Below are positions 1-12,204 of a stretch of DNA of 64,000 nucleotides, one piece after another. The position numbers and the translations under genes are program-made. The notes below the pieces were generated by a model. The model made no database searches and was not told the origin of the DNA. It saw nothing but the letters and a program-made list of their open reading frames with translations. The stretch spans positions 118,832,042 through 118,896,041 of the forward strand of contig CM060704.1 of assembly GCA_030686995.1 (NCBI GenBank), given 5' to 3'. Source of the DNA: Artemisia argyi (lineage: Eukaryota > Streptophyta > Magnoliopsida > Asterales > Asteraceae). Positions within the stretch are counted from its first letter, which is position 1, and each line of letters begins with the position of its first letter.

Positions 1-616
1 ACTAACTGGAACGTTTCTAACAGACGTGATGGTTCAGTCACAGACACCATTTCCAGCGTATTAACCGCCACCTTTACGAATAGGTGCACCTTTACAATTG
101 TAATGGTTCATTAGTGACGGTTTTGTGACAGAAAAACTGTCACTAATTTCCTATTCGTGGGTCATTAACAATACACAACAAAACACTTAATTTCCTTCCT
201 AAGACTCAATCCCAAAATAATTTTAATATAATATATTTTGAAAATTTCCCAACACCCTACGCCTTATGTAAATGGTTAAAGGGATGAGGCTTTCCCGCAT
301 GTTCAGGATACCCAGGGAGGTCATCTTTTTTGACTAAAGTGTACGCGGCCAAATCAGGTTACATATATGTACAATGTATTATCCCTTATTTGTATTGTGA
401 ATTCAGGTAATCAAAATTCAGCCCACGCGGCCTTTTAATTAAGCTCATAATATCTCACTGATTTCATTTTTTAATAGAACATTTTAAGTTGTAAATATTA
501 ACAACATTTTAACAACATATCTAAACAACAGTAAAAAAAATATCACTTTAGACGGATGCCTATATTTTGGTTTTATCAACCTTTGAATTTCAAGAGTTGT
601 GTGATTCATTAAATTA

Positions 617-663
<47 letters not shown>

Positions 664-1609
664 TAATAAAAATAAAAAAATCTTTTATTATTTTAGGAAA
701 CTTCGCTCGAACATGAGCTTGATCACAAGCTCGAGCTTGTAATGAGCTTGACCTTGAAAAGATTGTTCATTTAAAAGTTTTTAAAGAGATAACTGAGCAT
801 TGTGTTCTAGCTCAAACAACGAAAAAATAGTCGATCAAGTTCAGCTCGAGCACAACTAGAAAAGTGCATATTCGAGCTTGTGTATGCGCGGGCCAAGTAA
901 TTGTTAAACAAACCGAGGAACATTCTCAAAACCTGACTCAGCTCGACTCGAATCATTAACACCCTTCGTTTCAAAACCAGCAAGATATAGCTGATTCAAA
1001 TCCTTAAATGTTTAGTCAATATGTCAGGAAAAAATGGCTTTTAAATTACTAAAATACACTTCAAAGTCACAATAGAAATTCACGAATTACCTATTTTAAA
1101 TGCCTATAGAGGGATAGTAAACGTAAGTCAATATGGATCTGGACACTCTGGGGAATATATATATATATACCCTAGATTTTGATGAACCTCCTCAAGTGAA
1201 GGACATGTTTTGTCTTTGCTAGGTCTTAATGTGTTATTTGCACGGACAAATTTGTGGTGTAATTAATACTCCGTAAAACGCGAAGATTTTGTGGTGAATC
1301 AAGACTAAAACTCGTGCTCACGAATTTGATAACATCGCTAATTACTCGAACTTTGAGTTAGACAATAGTACAATCACAATAAACAATAAACCACGAATAA
1401 TATATACTGGCTTGTGTGAGCATATAAAATACATATATGTGCAAATCACCTTCCATATGAGTGAAGCGGCCATTTGCTCGCTGAGAAATGGTGTGACACA
1501 CACTCAACAACTAAAATGTCACATGTCACGTGAGACGTACATGACCATGAAAGTTTGACCCTCTTTACAAAGACATAAACCTGCCATGAATATCCTCATA
1601 GTAAAGCTA
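1..1609. other. Intergenic, no gene seen
   Basis: I see no convincing gene here. The first 180 bases hold repeated GTGACGG/TGTGACAG words that look like a transposon end. Around 700-960 there are many GAGCTCGAGCTTG-type words in both orientations, a common low-grade plant repeat. A short TA run lies at about 1157-1170. Otherwise the DNA is AT-rich and unremarkable. Confidence 0.5.
616..668. repeat. (AAT)n microsatellite
   Basis: About 15 uninterrupted ATA/AAT triplets are followed by an imperfect A-rich tail. This is a simple repeat with no coding content. Confidence 0.95.
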
Positions 1610-1626
1610 AAGAGAGTTGCTTTATT

Positions 1627-1877
1627 TTTTTTATTTTTATTTTCTTACGGCAATTGTGGCTACATGACCTTTAGCATAGAAGGCGTAGCGAGCCCACACA
1701 ACCAAGTTGGGTCCAGCCCAGAAGGCAGTGTCACTCTTCCCTTTACGCACGCGGGAGGAAACACATATCGCCCTAGACAAGACTCGAACTTGAGACCTTG
1801 CCGAAGAAACCCCTATCGCCCTAGACAAGATTCGAACTTATTTAGGAGGGTAAATGCTAGACCAGAGTCCCATTGGT
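1627..1877 (-). mobile_element. tRNA-derived SINE
   Basis: Read on the minus strand, this 251-bp unit starts with a tRNA-like head. A box A-like TGGTCTAGCATT is at 1853-1864 and a box B-like GTTCGAATCTT at 1827-1837. It ends in an A-rich tail (the T-rich stretch just after 1627 on the plus strand). A perfect 17-bp direct repeat, AAGAGAGTTGCTTTATT, flanks it (1610-1626 and 1878-1894). That is the long target duplication expected of LINE-mobilised SINEs. The box B segment is present twice (near 1768-1797 and 1811-1840), so the head carries an internal duplication. The short open frames here on both strands are by-products of the SINE. Confidence 0.85.
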
Positions 1878-2369
1878 AAGAGAGTTGCTTTATTAACTCC
1901 TCAAAAGTATTGGATACGAATTATTTCTTTAAAATAAAGTATGTGCTGGCCATGATTTACTCGGCGGAGATGCCGGCTGGAATAATCAAGCGCCGTGTTA
2001 CGCCCGTTGTTTCTTTTACGTTAATGCATGCATGCTAGCTACTCCTTATAATGCACAACATATTGTCTTCGAAATCTATGCGATCGGAATCCTGCCCACG
2101 TCTGCTTCGAAACCAATTAAGTTCTCAAGGCAAGTACTTCTACTTGAATATGATGTTACTGTTTATTTATCTCAATGAGACTTTAATTTATATGGTAAGA
2201 TTTTGTTGTAGTGTACGTATATATGTCATGATAATATTAATATAGTATAGAGTACTTCATGCATTCATGCATGATATATATACTCATAGTTAGTATGTGT
2301 TAACCTATTAAATCATATATAGTATCATCTTTACTCTTCCACGCCACCTCTTTCTAATTATAACTAGTT

Positions 2370-3000
2370 TAAGCAAATCTTTTCGATCTTGGTTCCGTAG
2401 GAGCAAGTCAGAAAGTAGAACCATCTGATTTGATTCGTTCTCAATAGCCATGAGATGATCATCTTAGGGTGATCCTTTTGTCGACGGATGCTCCTATTAC
2501 ACTCGTAGTCTCTGAAGGATGAGAACCAACTATGTACGTCTCCAACTTGTGTTTCAATGACGGGTAAGGCGGTCAAGCTACCTGCGCCTGTCTGGTCTGA
2601 TCGTTTAGCGGCTCTTTCTAAGAGACGGGAGAGCTAAGCGCATCAAGGTACGAAGTGCTTTGAGGCTCATCGGGAGTCTTGAAGGCGGCTAGGCTAGTTA
2701 AAAGCCTTTCTTTTCTTGCGCTAACAATGGGTTGTGCTATTGGAAATCCCCTTACTCTCGTTGAAGGAAGCCCTTTTCTTTTTGTTTAGCCTGTTCCTAT
2801 CCGAAAATTATGATTTCAGAGATTACAGAGGGGTTGTAACAACGAAAGAGAAAAGGTTTTCTTTTAAAGCTATGGAGTGAATTCTGAATTCAAGAGGAAA
2901 GGATTATTGACTCTAGAGATATAGTAATATGGGGAAGACAAAATTGTTTCAAGCACCGACAAACCGGAAGCGCCCCTTCTTTCAAAGAGAAGGGGCACAA
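2370..3000. other. Probable mitochondrial DNA insert (NUMT)
   Basis: The composition changes abruptly from AT-rich nuclear sequence to more GC-balanced DNA. It contains words typical of plant mitochondrial spacers, such as GGAAGCCCTTTTCTTT, CTTTCTTTTCTTGCGC and the hairpin CCCCTTCTTT...AAAGAGAAGGGG near 2972-2997. No open frame is long enough to be a gene. The call rests on sequence style only, and the ends are approximate. Confidence 0.4.
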
Positions 3001-3455
3001 AATCTCATTTTTAAATTAACTGATGCTTGTATTATCAGATAATACGTACAGTGTAATAAAACGGCCAGACAGTGGCATGGTTATATAGGGATTAAGTTGT
3101 TTAACAAATGTGATTATATAAGGATTTAATAGTTAATTACTTATCAGTCGTATTGATCAGGTTTGTACGAGCTAGCTATTCGTAAACTCACGCTATTCAT
3201 AAACTCATTATATATACGAGCCCTTGAATACTGAATGCCCTCTATATTTTACTTTGCACTTTACAAAACTGGTTGCGCGCAATGAAGCTTGATAGCGCAT
3301 TATCAATCATTGTTTAGTGCTAAAATTACGTTTTTGATTAATTCTTATATTTGTGAGTAGCTCATGTTTCTTTTGTGGATCGCTTTAACTAAATAATCCT
3401 ATCATAACTACTACCAGGTCTAAAAGGCTACAAGGATAGTTCTTGGAATTTCGCT
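3001..3455. other. Upstream region of the cis-prenyltransferase gene
   Basis: No separate gene is seen. The last stretch has a plausible 5' UTR splice acceptor (ACTACCAG at about 3411-3418), so the coding exon may follow a non-coding first exon. That is only suggested by the sequence. Confidence 0.3.
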
Positions 3456-4280
3456 ATGGATGTGAAACAAGTAACTGGGGTCTCTGAGTTCTTGGGAGGT
3501 TTCATAAGGAATTGTATTTATGGCATCCTTTCTATATCCGCAATACCTAATCACATTGCCTTTATAATGGATGGTAACAGGAGATACTCCAAGAAAAACA
3601 AGTTGATTGACGGGGCTGGATATAGGGCCGGGTATTCAACGTTAATGTCAATGGTTAGGTATTGCTATGAGATGGGGGTGAAGCATGTAACGTTTTATGC
3701 CTTTAGTATAGACAATTTTAAACGAGATCCTGAAGAAGTCCAAACTTTGATGGAGTTGATGGAGGAAAAGATTGAGCGGTTGATAAATGAGGAAATCATA
3801 GTTAGCCAATATGGAGTTAAGGTTAGGTTCATAGGAAACCTTAAACTTCTAAGCAAATCAGCGAGGTTGGCAGCCGAGAGGGCTATGGATGCAACTTCCA
3901 TGAACAACAACATTGTGCTATCGATCTGTGTTGCTTATACTTCCACTGATGAGATTTTGCATGCTGTTCAAGAATCTTGTGATAAAAAATGGCAGGAAAA
4001 CAGAGTTTCGGATGATGGGTTGAGAAGACTTGATGTGTCAGATATCGAGAGGCATATGTACATGGGAGTTGTCCCAGACCCTGACGTCATAATACGTACA
4101 TCAGGTGAAACACGTTTGAGCAATTTTCTTTTGTGGCAGAGCAGTAAGTGTCTCTTGTATTCACCGTCTATATTGTGGCCGGAAATTGGTTTTCAGCATC
4201 TTGTTCGAGCTGTTTTTGAATTCCAAAAGCAATTCTACTATTTAAACAAACAGAGCAGACATGAAGTACAGTTGAAGTGA
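3456..4280 (+). CDS. cis-prenyltransferase (dehydrodolichyl diphosphate synthase-like)
   Basis: A 274-residue uninterrupted frame encodes a UPP-synthase-type cis-prenyltransferase, which adds isopentenyl units in cis to an allylic diphosphate. Conserved region I reads HIAFIMDGNRRY (residues 33-44) with the catalytic Asp39. Region III is HVTFYAFSIDNFKRDPEEV at about 77-95. Region V is IIRTSGETRLSNFLLWQ followed by LLYSP and LWPEIG near the C-terminus. The length is close to the plant family (about 280-310). There is no transit peptide, so an ER/cytosolic dolichol- or rubber-type enzyme is likelier than a plastid one. The coding region has no intron, as in several plant CPT genes. In this family long-chain enzymes usually need a NgBR/CPT-binding partner; none is encoded here. 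The ATG chosen is the first in frame. No stop or frameshift is seen, so it looks functional. Confidence 0.9.
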   Translation: MDVKQVTGVSEFLGGFIRNCIYGILSISAIPNHIAFIMDGNRRYSKKNKLIDGAGYRAGYSTLMSMVRYCYEMGVKHVTFYAFSIDNFKRDPEEVQTLMELMEEKIERLINEEIIVSQYGVKVRFIGNLKLLSKSARLAAERAMDATSMNNNIVLSICVAYTSTDEILHAVQESCDKKWQENRVSDDGLRRLDVSDIERHMYMGVVPDPDVIIRTSGETRLSNFLLWQSSKCLLYSPSILWPEIGFQHLVRAVFEFQKQFYYLNKQSRHEVQLK

Positions 4281-4984
4281 TAAATATAAAATTTGTGCGT
4301 GATTAAATGGTAAACTAGTTGTATTTCAAATATTGTTTTAGAGTATGTGTTAAGGGGATTTGGCAATCCCTTGGCCTTGTGTAAGATCATTTGTCAATGT
4401 ATTATCCTAAACTTATGATATGCATTCAGTTAATTCCATGTTCAGTTCATGGCCTATTATATTGAGCTCATAAAATTTAAGTTTCTTAACATTGGGTTGT
4501 CTTTACATGGCCTTGAAACTTTATTTTTTAAAAAGGTTATGATATATCTCAATTTCCCATTGTTCTGCAAACTTCGCATACTTGGCATACTTAGCAAAAT
4601 AAACTTATATGAAATCTTTGATACTGCTTATTTGGCGTCAGTGTACTCGTATATGCCTTTCCATGCTGCGTTATTCTCTCATATTAGTCAAGTAATGTAT
4701 AGCAATGTAAATCAGACAACACCCGGACATGAATACTTGAACAAGGAAACTGTTGCTTTAATAATATGGATCACAAAAACATGCAGTATCTAACAAGGAT
4801 CCTTCGTACAGGCCAATTTTCATATAAGCAATGTACGTGTAACGTGTTAATTGGGATGTCAAATCATTTTTTTCGTCAAACAAGTTTATTTGTTTATATA
4901 AGATGAAAATGCTATGCAAGCTATCTAAATGGTTCAAAGAGATTCTGATTTGTTTAGACGTTTAATTCATCAACAAGCCAATAA
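4281..4984. other. 3' flank of the cis-prenyltransferase gene
   Basis: An AT-rich 3' UTR and spacer. A 114-codon plus-strand frame at 4449-4793 has no recognisable motif and an AT-driven composition, so I do not call it a gene. Confidence 0.5.
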
Positions 4985-4993
4985 TAAATTGTA

Positions 4994-5369
4994 GGGATTT
5001 TGTACGTGAAAGTCACTCAAGTTTTAACTTTCTTTCAATGGGGCCGTCCATTTATGAAAGCTAACTTATAGACCGTTCAAGTATATTTCCTTTTTCATTT
5101 ATACCAAATCCGTCCAAAATTACACAAAAAAATTGTACATTGACGAATGCCCCATCTGAAAAATTAAAAATTATAACAAATTAAATTATAAATATGTAAT
5201 GTCTATTTGATATATCAATGATATTTTAGTCAATAAACAATTTATATTGCCGGATTTGGCATAAACGAAAAGGGAAATACACTTGAACGGCCTATAAGAT
5301 ATTTTTTATAGATGAGCGGCCTTAATGAAAAATTGTTAAAAGTTGGGTGGCCTCCATATACAAAATCCC
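4994..5369. mobile_element. Mutator-type MITE (9-bp TSD)
   Basis: The two ends are extended imperfect inverted repeats: GGGATTTTGTA at the left and TACAAAATCCC at the right. The homology continues inward for over 100 bp (GGCCGTTCAAGTGTATTTCC and relatives). A perfect 9-bp direct repeat, TAAATTGTA, lies immediately outside (4985-4993 and 5370-5378). A 9-bp duplication with long terminal inverted repeats fits a non-autonomous Mutator-like element. It has no coding capacity. Confidence 0.85.
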
Positions 5370-5616
5370 TAAATTGTAAAGAAAAAACTAACTGCTCATG
5401 ACAAACACACGATTTGGAACAACATGAAGCAACAATGCTAACAAATAAGCTCAGGTGAACTCACAACAGCACTTCCATTAGAGCAGTAACAAATGTCCTC
5501 TAAAGTTCTTAATGATCAATGCCAAGAAACAACTATAGCACATAACCTACAATTGATTCTTTTCTGCTATTTCTACAAGGGCTCTATAATATATAACTGC
5601 TCTATGCAACAAGTTT

Positions 5617-8600
5617 CTATGTAAAAACATCGTTTCTCGCATACCGTGACAAAGGAACAGGGTGCTCTCTAATCCGGGATAATAAAACAGAAACATGCTC
5701 CAAAGCAATATCAAGCCGGTCTGTTGACTTGGATGATTCTGTCACAAGATTTGAGACCATACCTTGCAATAATTGAACTCTTTCTGCATGATCACTCAGA
5801 TTGTTCTGAAGAAGCTTTGCTGACATGTTGATACGCCGCCAACGGAGAGGCATGTACCTGATAAGACCCCAAGTTACATTTTATAAAAGCATAAATAAGA
5901 AAGGAATAAAGATTGCATGCTTTCGACACGCGTTCATATCTCCAAAATGAGCTGTAGGGTTTTCTCAAATGATACATAACTTAGCTTAGATATAGAGGTG
6001 GCAATTTGGACCCATCTAATAAGAATGTGCCAATTTGAGTTGTGCTCTATCTCAAACAGATAAAACAGTTATTCGAAACCAGTCAAGTTGCCCACAATGT
6101 TTTTTAATGCCAATAATAAACCCGCGAATCATTTTATTCAAAAATTATATTAGTATTGATATAAGATAATTTTGGTAATCATATGTTAAACAGAGTGATT
6201 ATTTGTTAAAAAAGGGACAAAAGAGTCTGCCCATCTCAACCTATTTCGACCCCTACCAAAGTTTTACCCATTTAAATACTCTTACCCAGCACGCCTAATT
6301 TGCCACCTCTCCTAAAACCAATTATTAAATCAAGCATACTAAACCATATCTCATAATCCGCTATTTACGGAGTTACGTATCTTGATGGAAATACCATCAT
6401 TCCGTGTTTAGATTATGAAAATACCATCCTTGTCTATTTCTACTTAACCCAAGATAACACAAGCCAGCCTTTACCTTTCTGGAATCTGAAAGCAATTTCC
6501 GGTAGACAAGACTCGAAGAGTATGCCTGCAAAGGATTCCCGAGAACTCAAAGTGATGGCAGCTACAGCTGATGATGCCTTCACGCGGGACCCAATAAACC
6601 TTTCGACCACCTTCAAGTTTTGTATGGTGTCTAACAAGAAACCCGTCTTCAAGTTGAAATGATGCATAATGAGCAGCCATTACAAGTTGATCTTGTAGCT
6701 TGGAGAATGCAAAAGGGGTTAGAACTGAAGCGGCATGAGATTCCATGGGAGCCCCTGTTTTCAAGCAAATGTTTTGGAGGTTTTGTTGCATTGTTTGTTG
6801 TTCACCTGCTTGATCTTTGAAGTCCACAGCAACAGCCACCTGGTTTTAGCATTGAGTTTTCAGTGAGCGGTATACATATATGATGTTCAAACTTGGAAAG
6901 ATTCAAAGTTTAAAACCGGAGAAACAAAATGCAATAACGCAACGAATGTAAAACCTAATGGTTGCAAAAAATTAATTTAGTTCTAGAATAACCCTATTAA
7001 TTAGAATAAAAGTATTTAGAAGGTTTTATGTGTGACAAAGGCTCTTGGGGAAACTTTCTACCCATTTGACTCATTTGACTTGTTCCCTACTTATACTTAT
7101 TTTACCCTTTTGACCGTTAGAGACAAAACAGGAGCGAAATTAACCCATTCATAAGTAAATTTGATCAGAACTAACACATCTAGTAACAGCATGCATCCTG
7201 ACCTTATTTGGAGGGTTTTTGGATGTGTGTTTTCAAAGTGATTATTGTGATTTGAAGTAACACTTTAACATAATCAATTGTTTTGAACTAAGGATAGACG
7301 GTTGTGTTTACATTTATTAACAATAATCAATTTTCTTATGGCTACTTATTTGTATCTCCAACATATTTAGTTTTCTCAAGTCTATTTATGTTGTCACAAT
7401 CAGAGTTAGATTCTGGCTTGAGGCACCGATAGAGCACACTTTATAGAGGTACCAATTTCAAATCATTTACTAACCGTTCCAGCTTAAGTTTTAATATCTA
7501 ACAGATTATGGGTAAAAAAAAGCAATGGCTTGAAAATTACATGTCAAAAGAGATGAATGAATCAAATGCATCCAAAGTTGCCCAAATTTTAATGCCTTAT
7601 AATAGGTTCCATAGACTATTGGCAGAAAGGCCGAGGCAGAGCTACTTTGACTACGCTATTCTTCTCATTTCGAAAGAAGTAGCCCCGCCGATGACAACAG
7701 ATTCAATTTTTTTAATCATATCTGACACACTAAAAACTTATAAATAATACTAGTAATTAATTTTCGAACAAAGTATTACGGGTCAACCCATTCCAACCCG
7801 TTCAAAAACTTAACTGCCCGTGTCCAATACCCAACCCATGCGACCTGCCCATTTTGCAACCCGTAAAACGTTATAAGATCAAGTCAAACAAGTTAATAAG
7901 AAAAGATAACATACTTGTTCAATGAAGTGCGCAAGTCGAGTTTGGGCACTCAAGAACCGTTGGATGAAAGCATTGATAGCTTTTGAATGAGCAGTTGTTG
8001 TCATTCCAGCGAAAAAATGGCTTCTTAAATATGGTAAAGCCCAGAGACTTCTTGTCGCAAACAATGTGTTTATGTGTCGGTTAGTGTGGAGCCCAAAAGA
8101 ATTGACCATGTCTCTCCAACCCATTTCAAAATCTTCAATCGACTCCATATTGTACAGCCGATAAAATTCAGTTTTCCAATCATTATATCGTTCTCCTAAA
8201 ACAGCATTAAACCAAGACGGGAACTTTGCAACAATCAGCCAGATGCAATAAGCATGCTTAGAAGCAGGCATTTCCATTGCTATTGCTTCTCTTACGCATG
8301 AAGTTTGGTCGGTTAATATCGTCTGTGGAAACTTCCCATTCATAAATCCCAGGAACGCCTTTCACGTAATGAAAAAACATAATTCAGAAACTAAGATAAA
8401 ACAAATGTTGAGTGAATAGGTAAACAGGTCAGCTTCAGTTACATATAATATCTAACGGGTCGGACAGGTATAATTAAAACAAATTGCAAATAAAACAGTA
8501 GGGTGTAAAGAAGTTGGGCGGGTCTACAAATGCACACAGATTAAACACAATCATTCATACATTCTGAAGACAACTAGACAAGACATCGTGGGTTTACCCT

Positions 8601-11555
8601 ATCTGAACTGATTTAAACCGAACAAAAATTAAAACCCTTTTCGAGTTTGATTCCCAACCCATTACCCAAGCAGCCTATTTCTCACCGCTACGTTCAGTAA
8701 ATAATATAATCAGCTAGCTTAGACTTTCAAAGGTGTAACAAGATCTATCACTTTATCAATTTAAAAGCAATGACTGAGTAACTGTTTCTTCTTAAGAAAG
8801 GGAAAACATAAACTAATCTTTTTGAAGTTATACATGAATTTGACTTTTGATAATATTAGACATATTTATGGTTTAATACTTCATAAATACTGTCAAAATT
8901 TTCTCACTTCTTTATCCCCTCTCTGTTCTTTGATGCCCCACATGAATCAAACTTATTACCAGGCGAAGGCCTTTTGACTAACCTTATTTGGATTTACGAA
9001 AGAATCAACAACTAGAGTTGCACCCGTTCAGTTTTGAATTCACTTATTACCTTGTACCTAGCTTTCTAAATAGTGTTTAGACCCATAGCTTAACCCATTA
9101 CATTTCATTTATCCAACAATTTATGCAATCAACTTATACTTGAGTAGTTTACCTTTTTGGCAAAAATATTTTGTGATCTGCCAACAATTTATGGCATTAA
9201 GTTACACTTTAATATTTTACCTATTCAGCAAAAACTATTTTGCCTAGATTTCTACATATGGCCATCCCTTGTCCAACTTTCATAAATTGGTATGCATGGG
9301 ACCGAATCAAGAACAGAACCACATTGTTTCCTAAGTCATTTCAAATATTTACAAAAACAAGAAAATATTCAAGGATAATCTCAGACTATCAGGATCAATC
9401 AGGCCTCACTTTGACTCCACCGACAAACTAGAAATATCAAATCCAAACAACTGGTTATCGTAGGACTGACCATTTTCTCTTATATACATCTAAATATAGC
9501 ATGATTACAATGTAAAGTTGTGCGACTCTGTATTCTTAAAGATGGGTATAAGAATTCCAACTTGTACAACAGGGGATAATTGTAGACATTAGAACTCAAA
9601 TCTTATGCCTAGCAAGATACTAGCCAATGCAAAAAATTATACGCTAGTCATTGTTTTTCACCTTCTTGTTTTGTCTTTCATACCAACTTCTCCCAATACA
9701 AGGGTCGCTTATAATTTAAAGAAACTCAATGCATGAACCACAAACATAACTTCTTTATTGCATTCATATATAATCCAAGACCAACTAACCCATACTTATG
9801 TGTGCAAGCGCTCATGAGTATCCCAAATTTTATTATCATTGTCACATCTAAGTGTCCATGCATCATGTAAATTGATACTCGTAAGTCGTAACAGACATTC
9901 AGTATGCCAGTCAAAAAGTAGATTTTTATTTCATTCAAGATGACACTGGTAATGTAATTTGTATTTATCACATCTACTAGGTTTGAATGAAAAGCAGTGT
10001 TGTAAATATCGGTCATGGCGGTTGATATATCGGCGCCATGGCGGTTGGCAGCGGTCCACTGCCACCAAAATTCACATATTGGTCAAATTTATCGGTCATG
10101 GTCAAAATCGGTGCTTGGCGGTCAAAATCGGTACTTATGGAGATCAAAATCGGTCAAAAAGCAACCAAAACTATTTATTTTGTTATGAATTTAAATTTAA
10201 ATTGATAATAATTATGGACTTATGGTTTTTATTTTTCAAGCATGTTAAACTTTAGTTTTTTGTGGCTATTGACTTATTTTGTTAGGATATTGCTAATATA
10301 TATTTTTTTTAAATAAATTCCTTTATAATTTATGGTCCCCGCCGAGAAACCGATATATCGCCGCCAAGAGCGATTTATCGCTTAAAGGTGGTCGACCGCC
10401 GACCGATTTTTACAACCTTGATGAAAAGGGAAAAGATATATTATATACAAGACCTAGGATGCTTTAACACTTGACATACTAAAACCAAAGAAACAGCAGC
10501 AAACAGGGAAACAAGGTAACTGCAACAAAAAGGAAACTTTAACTAAAAATCAGAAAATCGGTTAACTGGATTACCTTTAGAGCCCATGAATACGACTTTA
10601 AGTTTTCCTCACGTAGAAGTGCACAACCAAAAAAGCAAGGCATACCATAATTATTCATTCCAACCCAAATCCCAAGTGGCATATCAAAAGCATTCAGTCT
10701 ATGTGTTGTATCGAATACCACTGCATCACCGAATATTTCATACGCTTGGACAGATGATGCATATGACCATGCAATGTTTTCCAACCGATTATTTATATCA
10801 AGCTTATATTCAAATTGGAAATTATGATCTTTGTCTTTAATATTTCTGCACATTCTGAGTAAATCTATGCTCTCGTCCTCTAAATCCACTTTCCTAAATG
10901 ATTGAAGCAAATTTCTTACATCCTTTTCAGTAAAAGGAAGGAACCCGGGCTCCAAACATTTCTCAAGTTCCAAAAGCCTCATCATTTGTTGAACAGATAT
11001 TCCCGTTTTGGCAAACATCAGGATTCTGTTTTTGTCAATATCTGAAATGGTACGATAAGCAGGAAGAAAACGAACTTGATTAGGTTCTAGAAGTTCATGA
11101 TTATGATGATTTGAAAAACCTGTTACTCGCCACTCAGGTGCTCCTAACTCAGTTGTTTTGCTTATACGCATATACGCCTGACATCCACATCTTGAGGACT
11201 TACGGTTTCTTTGTGGTTTATTTTCATTCATACTTTTGACAGGCGTATTTCCCGCCCTATGGCAGACGAAATAGCGCCGGGTAAGACCTTTCCCTATACC
11301 ATCTTTACCTTCAGTTCTATGTCGACGGATCGAGAAACCACACTGTCTGGCAAATTCGCTATAATATTCATAAGCATGATCATGAGTAGGAAATCTTTGA
11401 CCAATATAAGGAATGGCATCGTTTGTTGATTCTAATGAGAGTTTGGTTTCATCTGGCGATTCTTCCGTGCTGCTAGTTTCATCTAAAGATAAAGACCTCT
11501 GATCTGACTGGTCATCATAAACGGACAATAGATGTTCAGCATCATCGGACATCAT
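5617..11555 (-). CDS. FRS11: FAR1-RELATED SEQUENCE protein, FRS11-like (4 coding exons)
   Basis: The coding exons on the minus strand are 11555-10575, 8358-7915, 6839-6475 and 5857-5617. All three introns have GT..AG ends and the phases agree, giving 676 residues against about 680 for Arabidopsis FRS11. In order: an acidic N-terminus, a FAR1 DNA-binding domain (about 65-155, WRKY-GCM1-type with the HHNHELLEP segment), a domesticated MURA-type transposase domain across the exon 1/2 border, then a SWIM zinc finger (CSC...CRH) in exon 3 and a conserved C-terminus in exon 4. Family knowledge: FRS/FHY3 proteins are nuclear transcription regulators derived from Mutator transposases. The FRS11 name comes from long near-identical blocks (SHAASVLTPFAFSKLQ, YLRSHFFAGM). 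Exon 3 begins with GTG inside the gene, so an ATG-only reading would miss its first codon. No lesion is seen. Introns 1 and 3 contain MITEs. Confidence 0.93.
5993..6311. mobile_element. hAT-type MITE in FRS gene intron 3
   Basis: The left end is TAGAGGTGGCAATTTGG and the right end, read inverted, is GAGAGGTGGCAAATTAGG, so 11-13 terminal bases mirror each other. The terminus is the same as in the large hAT element at 14982-47190, so this is probably a small non-autonomous relative. No clear 8-bp target duplication is found, so the insertion may be old or trimmed. It lies wholly within intron 3 and does not disturb the splice sites. Confidence 0.6.
9995..10420. mobile_element. hAT-type MITE in FRS gene intron 1
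   Basis: The left terminus is CAGTGTTGTAAATATCGGTC; the right terminus read inverted is CAAGGTTGTAAAAATCGGTC (3 mismatches in 20). A perfect 8-bp direct repeat, ATGAAAAG, flanks it at 9987-9994 and 10421-10428. An 8-bp duplication with CA-starting termini is the hAT signature. The 426-bp body is rich in CGGTC/GGCGG words in both orientations and has no coding capacity. Confidence 0.88.
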
Positions 11556-12204
11556 TTTTGATAGCTCTACTGTTTCTGCATCAGCACCACCTGTTTGCCA
11601 TCTGAACCTTCATCAAAGAACAAGAAAAATGGTGAGAAAACATATACATTTGTTTTTCCTCAAGAATAAGCATCCATATGATATACATATATATTACTTC
11701 ATACTCATATATATTACTTCATACTCTACACTTAGATTAAGTCATTTAAAATTGTTTGACTATTAATCGGATATCTAAATACCCTTTAATGAAAAATTAT
11801 CGCGAATCTTGTGCCACAAATTAATAATTATCCACAACAGCAATAGTTAATGATATTCATTTTTCGCTTGAACCTTCCAATTATACAGACCAAAGTGCCA
11901 AAATGGACGTTTTGTTATGGTTATAGGATGGATTAGCAAATGACACAAAGAAACATATCAAAACATTAGAGTACGATTACAGTTACTATATTTAGCCACA
12001 TCAATCGATAAGTCAAGAAATATTAACAAACTGAATAGCTCTAACAATTTCGTGTCAAGGTCAACTTTTTGCCAACTGATATGGATTAGTGAGGAAACAT
12101 ATACACTGTATCAAGAAAAAGCAACCATACTGAATAAATATATACTCGTTCAATCTCTACACTTAATTTAACATAACTGTTGGGCAAATGAATCAGATAT
12201 CTAA

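Noticed and set aside
1586..1879. 97-codon frame with a repeated RPRQDSN motif
   Set aside because: Reads across the SINE; the repeat is the duplicated box B segment.
4449..4793. 114-codon plus-strand frame after the cis-prenyltransferase gene
   Set aside because: AT-rich, no recognisable motif, no splice context; probably chance in the 3' flank.
7508..7747. 79-codon plus-strand frame
   Set aside because: Lies inside intron 2 of the minus-strand FRS gene and has no recognisable domain.
10586..10840. Plus-strand frames at 10586-10840 and 11211-11429
   Set aside because: Antisense of FRS exon 1.
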